This document shows, in pieces, positions 52,901 through 58,900 of a stretch of 64,000 nucleotides of DNA (position 1 is the first letter of the stretch; the number at the start of each line of letters is the position of its first letter). The position numbers were made by a program, and so were the translations under genes. Source of the DNA: Euclidia mi (taxonomy: Eukaryota; Arthropoda; Insecta; Lepidoptera; Erebidae); contig OX123183.2 of the NCBI GenBank assembly GCA_944739405.2, positions 124,628,331-124,692,330 on the forward strand. Direction: 5' to 3'. The notes beneath the pieces were generated by a model. The model saw nothing but the letters and a program-made list of their open reading frames with translations, was not told the DNA's origin and did no database searches.

Positions 52901-55900
52901 AAGTTGACGATCTAAGTAATACACCTATTGCTGTAGTTTATGGTAATATTGGTGATGAAACTCCTACTCTTGAAGGAACATCACCCGAATCTACGAAACA
53001 ACGGGATACTAATGTTGCTGAAATAACAATTCCAACTACCAAAACAGAACAAGTACCTATTGATGAAGACGCGTTTGAAATTATCGATCACAGTGAAGTA
53101 GCGGATATCACAGATGACGTTCAGAAACTACCTATAGTTAAAGAAAAACCACAAAATATTGCAACTGACGATGATGTCAGTACCAAGTCAACGGCTGATC
53201 ATTTGATAGTAGCTACTGATATAAGCAGCGAAAATGTCCTCGAGCCAGGTTCTATAACTCCTCAAACTCGTGAAGATCACAAAGTAGTGCAAGATCTGAT
53301 CGAAGAAGCTCTCACGGAACACGATACACTAATAGTTATTAAAAACGAACCTAAAATTGAAACTTTTGAAATCGATGACATCAATGATAGTCTTGTGCCT
53401 ATGGTATTCGGTGATATAAAAGATATTGAACAATCCATAAAAGACAGAGAATTTGAAATGTTATCAAAAGTTGATGAATCTAAGCCAAAGGAATCTCACG
53501 AAATCATTGACGAAGTAATTAGCGTTGATGAAGCGCCATCATTTATTGACGATATTGAAATTGTAGAGACCACAGAAGACTTTGTTATCCCAGAACCTAG
53601 TGAAATTCTAGATGAACAAGCAAACATTGTAACTGATTTGAGCTCGGAACCCAAGCCCGACACTATCTCGGCGGAATTCATTACATCTGAAATATTACAA
53701 TCTCAATCAAATTCCCCACACTCAAATATCACGTATATTCAATCTGAGGTTAATACGCAGAAATCAACGGACAGCGTTAGGGAAAATCTCGACTTAACTA
53801 ATGTTACCGATACGAAACTAACTAAATCGGAATCTGTTACTCGAGTAGACAAGTCTCCCATACATAGCTTGCATGATCTCCTTCCTGAAATTGACTCCAT
53901 TCCTGAATTCAAACCTTCTTATCCGAACACTGTATTGTATTCAAAATTGTCTGCTGATGCACCAGAGTTTACACCTTCTTACATGTATCAGACTATTAAT
54001 ACTATGTCTGAGAGTAGAACAGAATTAGTTCAAGATGCACCTTTGCCTTTGAATGTAGAAGAAACTGAAGAGATATCAGCAGTGCCGCAGTTATCTTATT
54101 CGTCCATATTACAAACAAGAAAAGATAAAAATGAGCCTGAGCAACAAAGTCCATCGGTTATTGCGAATATTGCACCAGAACATGAAATCACACCTGAAGA
54201 AGTTCACGAGGAACACGTTGAGATTAAATCAAAGAAAAGTAAAAAGAAGAAGAAAAAAGATAAAGACGAAAGAAAGGAAATTGTGGTAGTTAAAACACCT
54301 GACCAAATGCTAACATCTGTATCAACTCAACGTGAGTCACAGCAATCGAGTACATCAACTTTACCAGAACCTATTAATGTATGGATGAAAGCCGCGGACG
54401 ATGGAAAGTCGTACGCTGATGTAGTGGCAGAAGGTTTAGTGCACGATCAAAACGATTTTATACAGCTAGTTACCGAGAAGCCAAAGGAAAAAGAAAATGT
54501 TCAATCGGGACATGTAACTGAAATACCACAAGAAGTTGAAAAGGTCGCAGTGCAATCTATATCATCAGTACATCTACAAGAAAATGTTGTTGAAACGGTA
54601 TCTGAAACTGATAACACAATTGGATCATGGGCAAAAATAGTTGCCACTAAGCGACCATCGCCTGAAAGGACACCAAAATCTGAAGAAGTAGAACGTGTCC
54701 ATACTCCAATCAAAGTACATCCACCATTGATTTTAGTCGATGAAACAGATAATGATCATCACAAACCCGACGTTGAAGTAGATGCTGAAGGATTTATAAC
54801 TGTCGACAGGAGTAGAAGATCAAGGTCTAGATCTAGAGACACACGGTCTCAATCAACGGTGATGGAGAAACGTGAAACTCGTGAAAAGTCCGAAAACAGG
54901 TTTGAAGCCTTGACTAGTAGTCTTAAACCAGAAGACGTTGAGTCGGCACAGAGTCCATCGGAAGACGACAAGCCAGTTAAAAAGCCCGGCAGAAAGAGTC
55001 GCTCTTCTAAGTCTAGAGAAAAAGAGGTAAAATCTAAAGTATCTGAAACAGCTGCCAGCACTTCTGATGAAGACAAACTACCACCTAAAAAGGATAAAAA
55101 GAAACGCGTTTCTAAATCTAAGGATTCTGATATCCAAATAGTCGAGGAAAAGATTGAACCATTAAAGGTAAAAGAAATTAAAGAACCGAAATTAGAAGAA
55201 AATGTGGAAGTAACTGCAGTACCAGTAGCTCAAGCAGACTCGAAAAAGAAGAGCAAAAAGAAGAAAAAAGATAAAAAATCTGTAGATGTCACTGAAGTGA
55301 CTGAAACTTCTTCGCCTGTTGAAATCACATCGTCTGAACATGAGGCAATACCGCAATCTATAATACAGTCCAAGAAATTTGATACTTCGTTATCAACACC
55401 TGAATCAGTTCAAACACCTATTAAAGACAGAGTTTTCTCTGACGCTCAGTACTGGAAAATGGATCCTAGCAGTTTAGATTTATCAGAAATTATATCAGTA
55501 GAAATACAACATGCACCAACGTACTCCTCGTCTGAAACAAAAACGATCAAAATTGAAATAAAAGACGACAACGTAACTACCGAAGATAAACCAGTAAAAT
55601 CTGTGCAATTGCCTAAAGAAGCTGAAAGCAAACAATCAGCTTCCCAATTGATTGCCCAGGAATTCTTAGCAATTAGTGCTCAAACACAAGAACTTGAAGC
55701 AAAAATTGAGGAAGACCAGTCTCTTGAAAGTAAAATGGCTGACTTACAACGAGAAATCGAGGAAATGTTATTGCCTGAGAATGATTCATCATTGAGTGAC
55801 GATTCCCCTAAAGAACTCACTGATACACAGACTTCTATTGAATTTCAATATGATGAGTTATTAGATAATATGAGTCCATCTTTAGCTACACCTGAACCTG

Positions 55901-58900
55901 ATGTATTTGACACTAAATCTTTAGAAGAACCGGTCCATGAACAATTACCTGCAAAGCATCCTGAACTAAGTGAGGTATCAAAACATGAAGAAGATCTTGA
56001 TGATAAACATATTAGTATGAGCATGATTGATTCATTACTGGACGACACCGACCCCATATCTATTTCAATGACAGAAACTCATTCTTTAGAACATACCGAT
56101 GACATATTAGTAACTCAAGAAGAAGATATTACACCCAGGGACGTTCAGAAACAAGATACTAATACTCCTGCTTCAGATATAGTCAAACCAGTATCTAAAG
56201 AAGCTATTACAAAAGAACTAAACAAAGAGGACTTGCAAGAAAAACTTGATCCCTCTGAAAACGCACCACCAAATAAATCAAATGTAATTGCTGGTATTGA
56301 TAATACTGTAATTCAAGTCACTAGTTTCATTAAAACCGAACAAATGCAAGAAATCCCATTGAAATCCGTAGATACGCAAAAAGACAAAGATACTACTATT
56401 AAAAAGTCTGTCGTTAGTCAAGTAGCTTCGTTTATAGAAATGGAACAACTGCACGCTAAGGCACTTGAAGAATCAAAAGTATTATGTGGTAGGGATAAAT
56501 TGGAAATCAAAAATGAAACAGTGATCACCGATACAGTACCTAAGCATGAAACGGATACCGATAATGTGTCTAACATCCCTGTATCTAACATTGACACCGC
56601 TACTAACAAACTCACAAACCTAAAAGCGGATACATTCTGGACGGACAAACACAATGTCAATGACGCGGAAATTCGATTGATAGAACGTAACTCGGTAGAG
56701 AAATTAACCATACTCTCAGATATAGACCAATGTCACGTAGATGAAGGCATTAGCGTCGAAGAAAACATTATAAATGACAATTCATTCTGGCCTGAAAAAC
56801 ACGTATACCATGATGCAGAATGCCAATATTTCCTCCTATTGGCTAGTAAAACTAAAACACCTACTGTAGAGGCTACTGAAATCAAAATTAAAGATGAAAA
56901 CGATAAAGATAGAGATCACGGAGGCAGTTCTGGTCACTCTTCCGAAGGCGAGGAGCCAAAAGAGCCTTTCGGTTCTCCGCGTGACTCCAGTTACATATCC
57001 ATGGACTTGCCCGGTGGCATATGTAGCTGGAGAGACAAGTCGTCGTACTTGAGCGCTGAAACACCTACAGTTGTAGATGAGACACTAGAGCCTGTCTCTA
57101 GGGAGGATATACTAACAACCTTACCCCTAGAACCAGCCCCATCCTCGTCCAAACAGGAGCCGGAGGTGCCACCCCAGAGGACAACAAAGGTGACTGACCC
57201 ACAGTCGTATTGTACGATTTTTAAATATATTATTTATGTTTGGCATGATATTATTACTAAATTCTTAATTTCACAAATTACAAAGCTATGTATAGTGATG
57301 TGTTTAGCCACGCCGCAGCTCGTCTTGTAGTGCCACATTTTGGCGTGCACTGTATTTATATTAGTAGTTTAGTATGCATTTGATTACCCGTTATTTTTGT
57401 ATTGTGTGAATTCTAGTCAGCTCTAGTCAGATCAGAAATTATATCTAGTCTTTGTCAGTGATCTGATATATTTGTTGTAATAAACTTGAATAAAATAATA
57501 ACTTATATTGTTTTATTTATCTATTATGATAGATTTTGGTTATTATTAATTTTACCCCTGTCAAAATCTGGCTACTACGAGACGATCGTCGCTTCAATCA
57601 GAACTGTTAGGAATTCCATCTGTAATTGGGCTTAAATGTTGTTTAGAATGCATATCAAAACAATAAGCAACAACTTCAGCTCAATGGCTTTTATGTTATA
57701 GAAGTCAAAGAACTTTGATGAAGTCTGCAATTTCAAATAAGAATTTTGCTAAGGTCAGTTCTCTTGCTATAGTTTTCATTTGTGTAGATTTTAGAATGCA
57801 AAGACCCTTGATTCTGAATTTGAATGAATTTATTTTACTTAAAATGTCTTGCCATGGTCGTTAAAGCATCCAATTATAATAATTTATAATTAAACTGAAC
57901 TGGATTGTGAGTTATCCTAGTAAACCAAGTGTTCCGTACCGACGCCTCTGTAGATGCTTGTCAGTGTGTATGCTACACGCTTCAACACGCCGTTACTGAC
58001 GATCAGAACTAACCAAACATATTGTAGGCTGGAGAAACTGATTATTTGATATTTATAATATTTATATATAAAGTATGAGATGCAATTAGATATATTTATT
58101 TACTGAAGCCTATTTACTGAAGTCATAAGAATATTAACTATATGTATAGTATATGTATCTGAAAACTAATAAAGATAAAGCTAAAACAGTAATCAAGTAA
58201 TTCAGTTTTTCTAAGACTGCCTCAAAATTATTCGAATAAAAGTATACAATGATCAAGCTTTTGGAATGTTTAACTGTATTGAAAATTTGATTGGTAGGTG
58301 GCGTGATCGGTACAGGACACTTAGTAATTCGATAGACTAGCTTTCTTTACCGTAAGAATGTTTCGTGCCCTTCGCTATGTCGACCCCTTGCAGACTCCTA
58401 AGTTCGCATGTCATGCCAACATTGATGTTATGAACTAATTTGATTTTATCTTGTTGTTGTTTTGTGTTTCTAACATAAAGTCCATCAGAATGATCCCGTG
58501 GACTCCATGCAATTTATAGATTGAAGTGGAATCAACATGCAGTATTAAAGTACATATCACTTGTTACTATTTTTGCCATCAGACAAATATTTCTGTTACC
58601 GCAGTTATGAATTTGGATTTTTCATGCCCGCGATTTTAAATTGTACAACACCAATATATTATTATTATTTCTAGTTATAGGTCTCAAATATAACCCTCGA
58701 GACCGAAACGAATTAAACTGGCAAAGCTAGTATTATATTTATAAACTATGCATTTACGCCGTTCTTCAAAATTTGTTCATATTGTTTTATATGTTCGCAT
58801 TAAATGGATGCATTAATGTTCCAAGTGTAGCTATGTTAACTTATAATTTATGTGTTGGATGTATTCCAAGAATTGATACCAGACGTATTTAGTCTTGATT

